Source: Kocuria sp. cx-455 (GTDB lineage Bacteria; Actinomycetota; Actinomycetes; Actinomycetales; Micrococcaceae). Taken from it: 64,000 nt of DNA. The notes under the pieces are model-generated. The model ran no database searches, was not told the origin of the DNA, and saw only the letters and a program-made list of their open reading frames with translations. The stretch is taken from NCBI RefSeq assembly GCF_014698015.1, contig NZ_JACXBS010000001.1, positions 682,001 to 746,000 of the forward strand, given 5' to 3'. Of the stretch, positions 7,823 through 16,423 are shown piece by piece (positions within the stretch are counted from its first letter, which is position 1; each line of letters starts with the position of its first letter). Made by a program: the position numbers and the translations under genes.

Positions 7823-9003
7823 GCCGCACCTCCGTTTTCTGACGGTTCGGGAACATCGTTAATAGGGGGAAGCGCGGGGAGATTATCGCGTTTCCACTCG
7901 ACCCACATGGTGCGCACGTTGTCGTTGTCGCCGTTCTCCTCCCAGAACCCGGGCCATTCCGCCATCATGAGGCGCTCGCGTTCGAGCAGCGCATCATTGC
8001 GTGCCTGCAGGCCGGGCGTCCAGCGCTTCTTTTGTTTGAGGAACTCGACCATTGCATCGTGGAACGGCACCACCAGGGGTTCCAGCAGGATTCGGTCGAA
8101 GGCGAAGTTCTTGGCGTCCGGGGTGGCGCTCTTGAAGTAGTCGAAGTTCTCGTCCAGGGCGGTGGCCAGGCGGGTGACCTCGTCATTGGGGCGTTCGGCG
8201 AGCGTGGTCAGGGGGATCGTGTATTGCATGTTGACGGCCGAGTCGCCCTCGTCCATGCCTGCGCCGTTCACGAATCGGCCCGGCCGCACCATGGGTGCCA
8301 GTTCTTCCCAGGTCTCGTACTTGGACTGGTCGTTGCCGCCCAGATCCAGCCAGTGCACCGGGTACTGCGAGGCCAGTTCCTCGATATTCGCGCCGACGAC
8401 GTTCTGGTACAGCGCGTCGATCTGTCCCGTTTTCAGGCCCTCGATCTGGCCGCCGTAGGAGATGTCCACGAGTTCGACATCCGAACTCGTCAGTCCGCCG
8501 TAATTGAGAATGCCCTCGAGTTTGCGGTTCATGGAGGTGCTCGCGACCAGGCGGGGGTACTTCTTGCCCTTGAGGTCTTCGACCTTTTCGATACCGCTGT
8601 CCTTGCGGACCAGCACGCCGTAGTTGCCCGGGGGAGTCCAGACCAGGCGGACGGGCTGAGGACCCCAGGTTTCGGAGGTGAACTCGTCGTTGCCTTCGAA
8701 GGCGTAGTAGTACTCGTCCCCGGCGCGGGAGTACTGCGCGGTGCCGTTGATGAGGGGGGCCAGCCGGCCGATGCCGGTGTCCGAGGTCATCAGGCGGATC
8801 TGGCGCCCCGTGCGGCCGGTCAGGGTGTTGGCCACGGCCGCGAGGTCGTTGTACGTGCCGGTGCCTACGCCGTAGGTGGACCACACAAGTTGCTCGGAAC
8901 GATCGGTTGCCCGAGGGCCGGATGAGCAGCCCGACAGCATTGCCAATGCAGACACCGACGACATGCCCATGAGCAAAGAGCGTCGGCTGATAGGACGTGG
9001 CAT
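7819..9003 (-). CDS. TAXI-family TRAP transporter solute-binding lipoprotein
   Basis: A 394-residue extracytoplasmic binding protein. The N-terminus combines a twin-arginine-like SRRSLLMG at 7-14 with a lipobox LSGC whose Cys26 would be lipidated, so it looks like a Tat-exported lipoprotein. The body has the TAXI layout (about VWSTYGVGTGTYNDLAAVANTL after the signal, then VEDLKGKKYPRL). The start at 9003 is preceded by GGAGG; an in-frame GTG at 9021 lies upstream of that ribosome site and is less likely. It is the first gene of the TRAP operon and would deliver an organic acid to the permease encoded next. Confidence 0.9.
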   Translation of the reverse strand: MPRPISRRSLLMGMSSVSALAMLSGCSSGPRATDRSEQLVWSTYGVGTGTYNDLAAVANTLTGRTGRQIRLMTSDTGIGRLAPLINGTAQYSRAGDEYYYAFEGNDEFTSETWGPQPVRLVWTPPGNYGVLVRKDSGIEKVEDLKGKKYPRLVASTSMNRKLEGILNYGGLTSSDVELVDISYGGQIEGLKTGQIDALYQNVVGANIEELASQYPVHWLDLGGNDQSKYETWEELAPMVRPGRFVNGAGMDEGDSAVNMQYTIPLTTLAERPNDEVTRLATALDENFDYFKSATPDAKNFAFDRILLEPLVVPFHDAMVEFLKQKKRWTPGLQARNDALLERERLMMAEWPGFWEENGDNDNVRTMWVEWKRDNLPALPPINDVPEPSENGGAA

Positions 9004-9146
9004 GGTGCCTCCATGAATCACGGGTGGAGAGGTGTCGCTCGGCAGACGCGCGAGGAACGAGAGGACGTTGCGCGGTCTCGGAAACCGGTGTGGTCCATTC
9101 TTACCGTCATTGCGTGATGCACAACACTATGCGGGGTGATTCATGT

Positions 9147-9169
9147 TGAACCGGTCATAATTCGGTTCA
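9147..9169. promoter_or_regulatory. inverted repeat in the promoter region upstream of the TRAP operon
   Basis: TGAACCG, nine bases, then CGGTTCA form a perfect 7-bp dyad in the roughly 350-base region between the divergent TAXI and cds1 genes. The spacer contains CATAAT, a plausible -10 element on the plus strand. It looks like a binding site for a dimeric regulator. It differs from the LysR operator at 3013-3029, so a second regulator may act here. No direct evidence links it to either gene. Confidence 0.45.
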
Positions 9170-9356
9170 TGTGCGGCAATGGGCGGCCCATTGGCTCGGG
9201 CGTCGGCACTTCCGGCGCTGCCCCTGACCCGTCCGGGGACGGGTGAGAGAACGCACGGGGGCTTCGCGCCCATGGGGTAGGGTCCAAGACGCAGCGGCGC
9301 CGGCATCCGGTGGGCGCTTCATCCGAATAGTTTTCGCGTTGACCCAAGGAGGAAGG

Positions 9357-10481
9357 ATGACGGATCGCCCGGCGACGGCGCCCGTGAACCCCGAGGAAGA
9401 CATTGACCGCTTCGACCCCGCGCACAGGCAGTGGTGCGCCGAGGTCGTCGCGAAGGTGCGCGCGGAGGCCAACCGGTCCTCGGACACCCACCTGCTCTCG
9501 GTGCCTCTACCCGCCGAGTGGGGTATCGACCTCTACCTCAAGGACGAGTCCACCCACCCCACGGGGTCCTTGAAGCACCGCCTGGCCCGCTCACTGTTCC
9601 TGCATGCCTTGTGCAACGGGTGGCTGCACCGGGACCGGCCCGTGATCGAGGCCTCCAGCGGCTCCACAGCGGTCTCAGAGGCCTACTTCGCCCGCCTGAT
9701 TGGTGTGCCTTTCATTGCGGTGATGGCCAGGGGCACCAGCCGCAACAAGATCGACCTCATCGAGCTGCACGGGGGCCGCTGCCATTTCGTGGACCGTCCC
9801 GATCAGGTCTACGACGTGGCCGCGGGCCTCGCGCGCGAGACCGGCGGTCACTACATGGATCAGTTCGCCTACGCGGAGCGAGCCACCGACTGGCGCGGCA
9901 ACAACAACATCGCCGAATCGTTGTTCGCGCAGATGTCGCAGGAACGCTATCCGGAGCCTGCGTGGATCGTGGCCACGGCCGGCACCGGTGGGACCTCGGC
10001 CACCATTGCCCGCTACGTCCGTTATACGGGGCGCCAGACCGGGATCTGCGTGGCGGACCCGGAGAACTCGGCCTTCTTCCCGGCCTGGCGGGAAGAAGAT
10101 GCCTCGGTGACCACCTCGATCGGCTCCCGGATCGAGGGCATTGGCCGGCAGCGCGTGGAACCGAGCTTCATGGCGTCGTCCATCGACCGGATGATTCGCG
10201 TTCCCGACGCCGCCGCGGTCGCCGCCGTCCGCCACCTGGACACCCTGCTCGGCCGCAAGGCCGGGGCCTCGACCGGCACGGGCCTGTGGGCGGCGTTCCG
10301 CATCATCTCCCAACTGCTCGGCAAGGGGGAGCAGGGCAGCGTGATCGCCCTGCTGTGCGACCCCGGCGACCGCTACCTGGACAAGTACTACTCCGACGAC
10401 TGGTTGGCCCGGGAGGGCATCGACATCACTCCCTACCTGGCGCGCTTGGAATCGTTCATGCGCACCGGAGAGCTCGACTGA
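9357..10481 (+). CDS. cds1: PLP-dependent L-cysteine desulfhydrase-like protein (Cds1 type)
   Basis: A 374-residue fold-type II PLP enzyme of the cysteine synthase/cystathionine beta-synthase superfamily. HPTGSLKHRLA carries the probable PLP Lys73, EASSGSTAVSEAYFA binds the substrate, and the glycine-rich TAGTGGTSATI cradles the cofactor phosphate. The close family feel, including WRGNNNIAES and the C-terminal DRYLDKYY, matches what I recall of mycobacterial Cds1, which degrades L-cysteine to pyruvate, ammonia and sulfide; cysteine synthase activity is the alternative. An AAGGAGGA ribosome site decides the start at 9357 over an open frame to 9243. Its last 49 bases overlap the convergent membrane-protein gene. 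Confidence 0.8.
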   Translation: MTDRPATAPVNPEEDIDRFDPAHRQWCAEVVAKVRAEANRSSDTHLLSVPLPAEWGIDLYLKDESTHPTGSLKHRLARSLFLHALCNGWLHRDRPVIEASSGSTAVSEAYFARLIGVPFIAVMARGTSRNKIDLIELHGGRCHFVDRPDQVYDVAAGLARETGGHYMDQFAYAERATDWRGNNNIAESLFAQMSQERYPEPAWIVATAGTGGTSATIARYVRYTGRQTGICVADPENSAFFPAWREEDASVTTSIGSRIEGIGRQRVEPSFMASSIDRMIRVPDAAAVAAVRHLDTLLGRKAGASTGTGLWAAFRIISQLLGKGEQGSVIALLCDPGDRYLDKYYSDDWLAREGIDITPYLARLESFMRTGELD

Positions 10482-11689
10482 GCCTGCCCCACAACAAGGC
10501 GGCGGGTTCCCTTCGCGGCCAAGGCGACTATCCGCTCGAGCGGCCCCTGGCCCAAGGTCAGTTGCCAAACCACCGCGAAACCGGCGGCCACCAGCAGGTG
10601 CACGATGTACCAGAGGTACCGGGCGTCTTCGTGCAGTCCCAGGGCCAGCACCAGCAGGTGTGCTGTGTAGAGCGTGAGCGTCATGGAACCCATTGCGGAC
10701 AGCGGTAGGAGCCAGCCCCCAATTTTTCGGCTGATCAGCAGGAACACCCCCAGCACCGTCATGCCCACCCCCAAGCTGGCCGCGATGGCGAGCGGTGTGT
10801 TGGAATGCGGGGTCGTGATGGCCAGCCACCACCCGGTGGTGGTCGGCAGCGAACCCGCGCCCCACACCAGGATCTCGTCGAGTTTCTCCTCGCTCAGGTG
10901 CGATGCCGCCTGCAGCTTGAAGTATCCCTCGAAGCCGTAGAGAAGCACGTAGGAGATGGTCTGGGCAGCGATCCACAGCGACGCACCCACGATTACCAGG
11001 CGGACCTGGGTGCTCACGGCCCGCAGATCCAGGCGACCCAGTCCCATCCCGACCAGTAGATAGGTCATGTAGGGCAGCGCCGGGTAGCTACCGGTCAGCA
11101 GGAGCTGGGATACCGTGCCTGCCGGGTTGCTCAGCACATTGCTCAGCGTGGGGTTGTAGTACCACCATGCGGGGAGCACATCCAGCAGGCCCTGCATCAT
11201 CAGGGGCGCGAGGATTCCGAATCCGGTCGCCCACACGAACAGGGCCGGGGCCTTCGCGTGCAGGAACGGGATGGCCAGGAGGAAGAACACGCCGTAGTAG
11301 AACAGGATGTCGTACGCGGGAGGGTTCTCCGGCATCGCGGCGTTGATGCACAGACCGACCGTGGTGATCAGCAGGGCGCGTACCAGGACACTAACGCGCT
11401 CGCCGGCCAGGGCTCGTCCCTCGCGCGGGTGCCGTCCGCCGGATCCGAGGGCCAGGCCCACCCCGGCCAGCAGCGCGAACAAGGCCGCCGAATCGCCGGA
11501 GAACAAGCGCCAGGACCAGGTGGCTTCTCCGGTTTCCGTGTTCCACGAAGGAAGTATGTGGATGGCCATGAGCCCGATCAACGCCAACCCGCGGGCGGCG
11601 TCGATTCCCACCAGCCGACGCTTGGAGTGCCCTGTTGGCTCCGTCGTGGCTGTCTGGTCTGTGGCGCCCCCGCGCCGTATTGTTTCCAC
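10433..11689 (-). CDS. polytopic membrane protein, DUF1624/DUF418-like
   Basis: A protein of about 418 residues with some ten hydrophobic segments. It begins with RRLVGIDAARGLALIGLMAIH, typical of the heparan-alpha-glucosaminide N-acetyltransferase (DUF1624)/DUF418 membrane families, and ends with a long basic cytoplasmic tail. Members are often membrane acyltransferase-like proteins of unknown substrate. A GTG at 11689 is preceded by AGGAG at good spacing; the frame also extends to a GTG at 11743 without a ribosome site. The 3' end overlaps the convergent cds1 gene by 49 bases, so the C-terminal tail of each protein is constrained by the other. Function unknown. Confidence 0.75.
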   Translation of the reverse strand: METIRRGGATDQTATTEPTGHSKRRLVGIDAARGLALIGLMAIHILPSWNTETGEATWSWRLFSGDSAALFALLAGVGLALGSGGRHPREGRALAGERVSVLVRALLITTVGLCINAAMPENPPAYDILFYYGVFFLLAIPFLHAKAPALFVWATGFGILAPLMMQGLLDVLPAWWYYNPTLSNVLSNPAGTVSQLLLTGSYPALPYMTYLLVGMGLGRLDLRAVSTQVRLVIVGASLWIAAQTISYVLLYGFEGYFKLQAASHLSEEKLDEILVWGAGSLPTTTGWWLAITTPHSNTPLAIAASLGVGMTVLGVFLLISRKIGGWLLPLSAMGSMTLTLYTAHLLVLALGLHEDARYLWYIVHLLVAAGFAVVWQLTLGQGPLERIVALAAKGTRRLVVGQAQSSSPVRMNDSKRAR

Positions 11690-12080
11690 CCGTTCTCCTG
11701 TGTTCCCCCGACCCCGGTACGGGGCGTATGAGCTTTCGTTCACAGGTCACGGGCGTCGTTGGCCGAGACCGTCCCGGCGCTTTGTCCCGCCGGTGCCCCC
11801 AAAGGCTAGGGCGTCGATGATTAGAGGAGCCTGAGAAACGCTCGACGGGCACCCGCGAGACTCGTCACAGTCTCCGGTGATGTTCGCCTGGATTCTCCTT
11901 CGGGGCCGGTGCCGTTCCGTGCGAGGTCGTCGCCGCGTGGCCGCGGTGACCGGGCACATCAGGGTGAGTAACTGCAACAGCCTGCTGATCATGTGGCAGT
12001 CCCCGGAGTACGTCTTAGGCAGCCGCGTGACCAGGGTGGCCGAGGGCGTGAATCGGAGCCACCTTTATCGTGCCCGGCGC
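11690..12080. other. intergenic region without a recognised gene
   Basis: About 390 bases between the membrane-protein gene and the acetyltransferase gene. Short frames exist on both strands, but they show no ribosome site, domain motif or typical composition. I see no convincing RNA gene or repeat. Confidence 0.5.
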
Positions 12081-12668
12081 TCAGGGTGCGACGGGCGCCC
12101 ACCCGTCCTGGGGTGCGCGGGAATCCGAGGCGAGTAACCCGGCGCACGCCAGGTCCTGCGGCCGCCCCCGGTGCAGCACCGCGGCGCGGCGGAGCCCCTC
12201 CCACCGGAACCCGGCCTTCTGCGCGATGCGCGCGGAGGCCGCGTTGGAGGGCACCGCTTGCCACTGCAGACGGCGCAGCCCCAGCCCCTCCGGTGGCTGG
12301 GCGAAACCGAAGTCTACGACGCGCTCGACCGCCTCCGTCATGACACCCCGGCCCCGACCGGCCGCACCGAGCCAGTACCCGAGAGAGCCCGCCCCGTCGT
12401 CGACGTCGTGGATGGACACGACACCGAGCAACCCACCGGCGGCGTCGTCGCGCAGAGTGATCGCCCAGGTGCATCCCGTGCCGGCTGCCCAGCCGTGCGG
12501 GACGGCCTCGGTCACGAAAGCCTCCGCGTGCTCGCGACCGTAAGGGCTCGGCACGGTGGTGAACGCCACTATCTCCGGCCCCTGGCAGACGGCGGTGATC
12601 GTCTCGATGTCGGATTCCACCGGGCGCCTCAGTCGCAGTCGCGCGGTGGTCAGTTCCACGAACTCCAT
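12081..12668 (-). CDS. GNAT-family N-acetyltransferase (RimJ/RimL-like)
   Basis: A 195-residue acetyltransferase. It starts with the RimJ/RimL-like TTARLRLRRPVESD, has the beta4 strand LGYWLGAAGRGRGVMTEAV with the acetyl-CoA pyrophosphate loop GRGRG, and continues with NAASARIAQKAGF before the end. Such enzymes transfer acetyl from acetyl-CoA to protein N-termini, amino sugars or small molecules. The neighbours give no hint about the acceptor. Its start at 12668 is a clean ATG. The gene sits just outside the restriction-modification block and could belong to the host background. Confidence 0.88.
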   Translation of the reverse strand: MEFVELTTARLRLRRPVESDIETITAVCQGPEIVAFTTVPSPYGREHAEAFVTEAVPHGWAAGTGCTWAITLRDDAAGGLLGVVSIHDVDDGAGSLGYWLGAAGRGRGVMTEAVERVVDFGFAQPPEGLGLRRLQWQAVPSNAASARIAQKAGFRWEGLRRAAVLHRGRPQDLACAGLLASDSRAPQDGWAPVAP

Positions 12669-12739
12669 TGCGTCAGCCTACGGGTTGGCCGGGCGGGGAC
12701 CACACGAGCGGTGGACACCTCCGGGCCGCGAAGGCGCTG

Positions 12740-13000
12740 TTACCTCGTCGCCGTATCCGTGGGCACCTGGAAATAGGAACCATCCGTAGCAGCCTCGCGG
12801 GTCGCTTCCCGCAGGCAGACTCGACGGCACCTGGTCAGGTTTTCCTCGTAGGCGACCAGGTCGGTGAGAAGAACTCGGCGGTGTCTGCCCACCGTGGAGA
12901 AGGGGATGTCCTCGTGGTCCAGAAGCTTCACGAGCGTCGAGCGCGAAATTCCTAGGTGGTCGGCCGCCTGCTGCGTGGTTAGCTGCGCGTTGGTGGGCAC
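12740..13000 (-). CDS. excisionase-type HTH protein, antitoxin-like
   Basis: An 86-residue protein whose first 60 residues form an excisionase (MerR-like) winged HTH: LTTQQAADHLGISRSTLVKLL followed by IPFSTVGRHRRVLLTDLVAYE. In actinobacteria this domain is typical of antitoxins encoded next to PIN-domain toxins and of phage or element excisionases. No PIN toxin follows it (downstream is the acetyltransferase), and the N-terminal dimerising part found in many such antitoxins is missing. Its start overlaps the end of the small gene at 12979-13176. It may be an orphan left from a toxin-antitoxin or integrative element at the edge of the restriction island. Confidence 0.75.
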   Translation of the reverse strand: MPTNAQLTTQQAADHLGISRSTLVKLLDHEDIPFSTVGRHRRVLLTDLVAYEENLTRCRRVCLREATREAATDGSYFQVPTDTATR

Positions 13001-13176
13001 TGCGAGTCCTTTTCGTTCGCCGGAAGGCGCTTACGGCGCCTTGCTCCCATGTAACCGTGACAGGCAGCAACCTCGGCCTCATAGGAGTCGGTAGCGGCGT
13101 CGTAAACCACGGCGGCTTCCTCGGACCAGGTCTCCTTGGCCCGAGCTGCAAGCTCCCGGAAGTTGCGACTTCCCAT
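12979..13176 (-). CDS. small protein, N-terminus resembling XRE-type antitoxins
   Basis: A 65-residue frame on the minus strand that overlaps the start of the excisionase-like gene by 22 bases. The first 40 residues (ELAARAKETWSEEAAVVYDAA) resemble the helical leader that precedes the HTH in some XRE-type antitoxins, but the HTH is absent and the tail is a basic, low-complexity stretch. It may be the remnant of a longer antitoxin gene, or a short leader gene coupled to its neighbour. The ribosome site is weak (AGAAGAG). Function unknown. Confidence 0.45.
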   Translation of the reverse strand: MGSRNFRELAARAKETWSEEAAVVYDAATDSYEAEVAACHGYMGARRRKRLPANEKDSQCPPTRS

Positions 13177-13267
13177 GGCTGCTCTTCTCTGTTGGCGCGT
13201 GATGCATCACCAGGATCGCAGATCTTTCCCCGCTGTGCTGCGGCAAGCTCCCGATGTCGCAGCGGCC

Positions 13268-16200
13268 CTACCCCGCCTCCCGCAGCCGCTCCCACAGGTT
13301 GAACGCCATGGCCAGGTCCACCAGCTGCGTGGAGGACAGCTCCTGGAAGCGCTTGGCGATCGCCTCTGACTGGCGGTTCTGGCTCCAGACGCTGTCCTCT
13401 AGCACCACTGGCAGCCGCGGTGAGAACGCGAAGTCCGCCTTGGTATTGTTCCGCGCCTGCTGGCGCAGCTCTTCGTTCCCGGCAACCTCGCTGACCAGCA
13501 GCTCCGCTGCGCTGAGCTTGTGCTCGTCCGAGGCGTCCAGGTCCCCGAGGTATTTGTTGACCTTCTCAACCAGCTCCGCCTTCGCGGCCCGCTCGCGCTC
13601 CTGCTGGCGGGCCATGCCGGCCTCGGTCATGCCCTGCAGCCCCCGGCCCTCGCCGTCCTGCAGCTCCAGGTCCTCGCCCCGTTGCTTCTCCAGGCGGTAA
13701 TGGGTCAGCAGCACGTCCTCCGCGGTCACGGTCTCGCGCTCGCCGGTGTCCAATTGCTCGCGCAGCAACCGCCCCAGGAGGTCCGCGAACACTGAGAGCT
13801 TCAGGTAGTACGGATCCCCGAAGTTCAGGATCTGGGAGAAGAACGCGTAGGACGTCACGTACTGGGCCAGCAGGGAACGGAACTCGTCGAGCTCGTCGCG
13901 CGCGGCGGCGTCGTCGTCCTCCAGCGCGAGAGACCAGCGGCGCATGAAGCGCTCGACCGCCGGTACCAGCGCCGCGGACAGCGCGCCGTGCTTGCCTCGC
14001 CTGGTCGACCACGCCGCCCACACCCGGTCGACCTCCGCGGGCGTGTAGATGTTCGCGGCATCCAATTTGGTCATCTGCTTGGCCACGAGGTCCGGGTCCG
14101 AGTCCGTCTCGATGCGCGCGTCCTCGTAGTAGTCCTGGAACGCCGCCAGGATCTGCGCGGGGTCGTTGACGAAGTCCAGCACGTACGTGTTGTTCTTGCC
14201 GTCCGCGCGCCGGTTGAGCCGCGACAGCGTCTGCACGGCTGCGATCCCGGAGAGCTGCTTGTCCACGTACATGGCCGTGAGCAGTGGCTGGTCGAAGCCC
14301 GTCTGGTACTTGTTCGCCACGATCAGGATGTTCTGGTCCTCCTGGCTGAACACCCCGGCCAGGTCCCGTCCGCGCAGTTCCGGGTTCATGGATGTCTCGG
14401 TCACCTCGGGCACCGGCGCATGGCCGATCGCGGTGACGTCCGGGTCCGGCAGCGACCCCGAGAACGCCACGAGCGTCTTCAGCGGCAGCTTCTCCCGTTC
14501 GATGTGCTTCTGGAACGCCCGCTGGTACTTCACCGCCGCCGCGCGCGAGCCGGTGACCACCATCGCCTTCGCGCGCCCGCCCAGCTCCTGCTTCACGGTG
14601 TGCTGGTAGTGCTCGAGGATCACGTCCACCTTGGAGGCCACATTCGTGGGGTGCAGCTCCACGAACCCGATGTACGCGCGCGTTCCCCGCCGCACGTCCA
14701 CCTCCTCGTCCGACGACGCCGCCGCACCCACGGCCTTCCTGCCCTCCGGCACCATTGCCGGGTCCGAGCCCTTCAGGGCGATCCGCGCGGCCATCTCGTA
14801 AGAGGTGTAGTTCTTGAGTACGTCCAGAATGAAGCCCTCCTGGATGGCCTGCTTCATCGAATACAGGTCGAACGGCTGGGACTTGCCGTCCGGGCCAGGG
14901 GTGCCGAACAGGTCCAGGGTTTTGGCCTTGGGTGTGGCGGTGAAGGCGAAATAGCTGATGCGCCGGCCGTCGTCCGCCTGCGCCGCCATTTGGATCAGAG
15001 CGTCCTGGTCCGCGCCGGGCTCCAGCTCGGTCTCCTCGTCCACTCCCGCCGCGGCAGGGTCGTTGCGGTACAGCAGGTCCTTAACCGAGGACGCCGCCGC
15101 GCCGGTCTGCGACGAATGCGCCTCGTCCGCGATCACCGCGAAGCGCTTACCCTCGAACGTGCCGCCTTTTTCTCGGATCTTGGCTAGGGCGTACGGGAAG
15201 GTCTGCAGGGTCACGCCGATGATCTGCGTGCCCGCCCGCAATGCCTCCAGCAGGCGCTCGGTTTTGGAGCCCTCGGAACCAGAGGTGATGGGTTCGAAGG
15301 TCCCGGTGGCGACCACCAGTTGGTCCACCGCGTCCTGGAGCTGACGGTCCAGCACCTGGCGGTCCGCAATGACGAACACGGTGTCGAAGACCTTTTCGCC
15401 ATCGGGCGTGTGCAGGGACGCCATGCGGTGGGCGGTCCACGCAATCGAGTCCGTCTTGCCCGAGCCCGCCGAGTGCTGGATCAGGTACTTCTGCCCCGGG
15501 CCCTCCGCCCGGGCGGCCTCGGTCAGCTTGGTGACCGCACGCCACTGGTGGAAACGGGGGAACCGGATCCGGCTGGACTCCGTGATCCGCCCGGTCCGGG
15601 GGTCGGTCTTTTTCTCGTGGTTCACGTATACGAACTTCGTGAGGATCGTGATCCACGTGTGCTTGTCCAGGATTTGCTCCCAGAAGTAGGACGTGGCCAC
15701 GCCATTTTCCGACGGCGGGTTGCCCGCGCCGTTGTCATGCCCCTGGTTGAAAGGCAGGAAGAATGTGTCCGCGCCCCTGAGCTGGGTGGTCATGAACACG
15801 TCGTTCTCGGTGAGCGCGAAGTGCACCAGCGCACCCCGGTGCGGGGTCAGCAGCGGTTCACCGGCTGGCGTGCGGTCCGTCTTGTACTGCTCGATGGCCG
15901 CCTGCAGCGACTGCGTGAAGTTCGTCTTGATCTCAATGGTCGCCACGGGCAGCCCGTTGAGGAACAGCACCAGGTCGATGCGGTCGCTCTTCCGCGTCGA
16001 GTAGCCGACCTCTTGCACCACCCGCACCCGGTTCTTCGCGTAGCGCTCCGTGATCCGGGGATTGCGGTTGTCTGCCGGGGGAGCCGTGAGCATGCTTAAC
16101 CGCTGCGCCCCGGGGACCGAAAAGCCGCGACGAAGCGTATTGAGGGTGCCACCGCCAGCCTTTTCCGACTGCTCCAGCTGAGATGCCAGACGGTCCAGAA

Positions 16201-16423
16201 TCCGGCGCTCGCCCTTGGCCCGCGCGGCGTCATCCCCGTGCTCGGGCACGATCCGGGCGTACTGCTCCGGTTGCGTGTCCTGCAGCCACCCGAGGACGTC
16301 CTCGGGGAACAGCGCCCGCTCTTTGTCGTAACCGCGGGAGTCGGGGGAGTGATACCACCCGTGCCCCTCCAGGTACTCCGCGATCTCCCTCTGGAATGGT
16401 TTTTCCTGATGCGGTGCGCTCAT
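13268..16423 (-). CDS. hsdR: type I restriction endonuclease subunit R
   Basis: A 1051-residue HsdR, a normal full length. The N-terminal nuclease has the PD-(D/E)XK pattern: Asp in RIDLVLFLNG and Glu/Lys in ATIEIKTN, around residues 145-165. The translocase has Walker A SAGSGKT near residue 318, DEAH near 432, and SF2 motifs such as FTATPKAKT and QTGFDQP. A C-terminal helical domain would contact the methylase-specificity core. It cleaves DNA lacking the cognate methylation after ATP-driven translocation. It is the last gene of the hsdM-hsdS-hsdR operon; its start overlaps the hsdS stop by four bases. It appears intact. Confidence 0.95.
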   Translation of the reverse strand: MSAPHQEKPFQREIAEYLEGHGWYHSPDSRGYDKERALFPEDVLGWLQDTQPEQYARIVPEHGDDAARAKGERRILDRLASQLEQSEKAGGGTLNTLRRGFSVPGAQRLSMLTAPPADNRNPRITERYAKNRVRVVQEVGYSTRKSDRIDLVLFLNGLPVATIEIKTNFTQSLQAAIEQYKTDRTPAGEPLLTPHRGALVHFALTENDVFMTTQLRGADTFFLPFNQGHDNGAGNPPSENGVATSYFWEQILDKHTWITILTKFVYVNHEKKTDPRTGRITESSRIRFPRFHQWRAVTKLTEAARAEGPGQKYLIQHSAGSGKTDSIAWTAHRMASLHTPDGEKVFDTVFVIADRQVLDRQLQDAVDQLVVATGTFEPITSGSEGSKTERLLEALRAGTQIIGVTLQTFPYALAKIREKGGTFEGKRFAVIADEAHSSQTGAAASSVKDLLYRNDPAAAGVDEETELEPGADQDALIQMAAQADDGRRISYFAFTATPKAKTLDLFGTPGPDGKSQPFDLYSMKQAIQEGFILDVLKNYTSYEMAARIALKGSDPAMVPEGRKAVGAAASSDEEVDVRRGTRAYIGFVELHPTNVASKVDVILEHYQHTVKQELGGRAKAMVVTGSRAAAVKYQRAFQKHIEREKLPLKTLVAFSGSLPDPDVTAIGHAPVPEVTETSMNPELRGRDLAGVFSQEDQNILIVANKYQTGFDQPLLTAMYVDKQLSGIAAVQTLSRLNRRADGKNNTYVLDFVNDPAQILAAFQDYYEDARIETDSDPDLVAKQMTKLDAANIYTPAEVDRVWAAWSTRRGKHGALSAALVPAVERFMRRWSLALEDDDAAARDELDEFRSLLAQYVTSYAFFSQILNFGDPYYLKLSVFADLLGRLLREQLDTGERETVTAEDVLLTHYRLEKQRGEDLELQDGEGRGLQGMTEAGMARQQERERAAKAELVEKVNKYLGDLDASDEHKLSAAELLVSEVAGNEELRQQARNNTKADFAFSPRLPVVLEDSVWSQNRQSEAIAKRFQELSSTQLVDLAMAFNLWERLREAG

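Noticed and set aside
13988-15187. Plus-strand open frame of 399 codons
   Set aside because: Antisense to hsdR; Arg/Val/His-rich composition typical of shadow frames.
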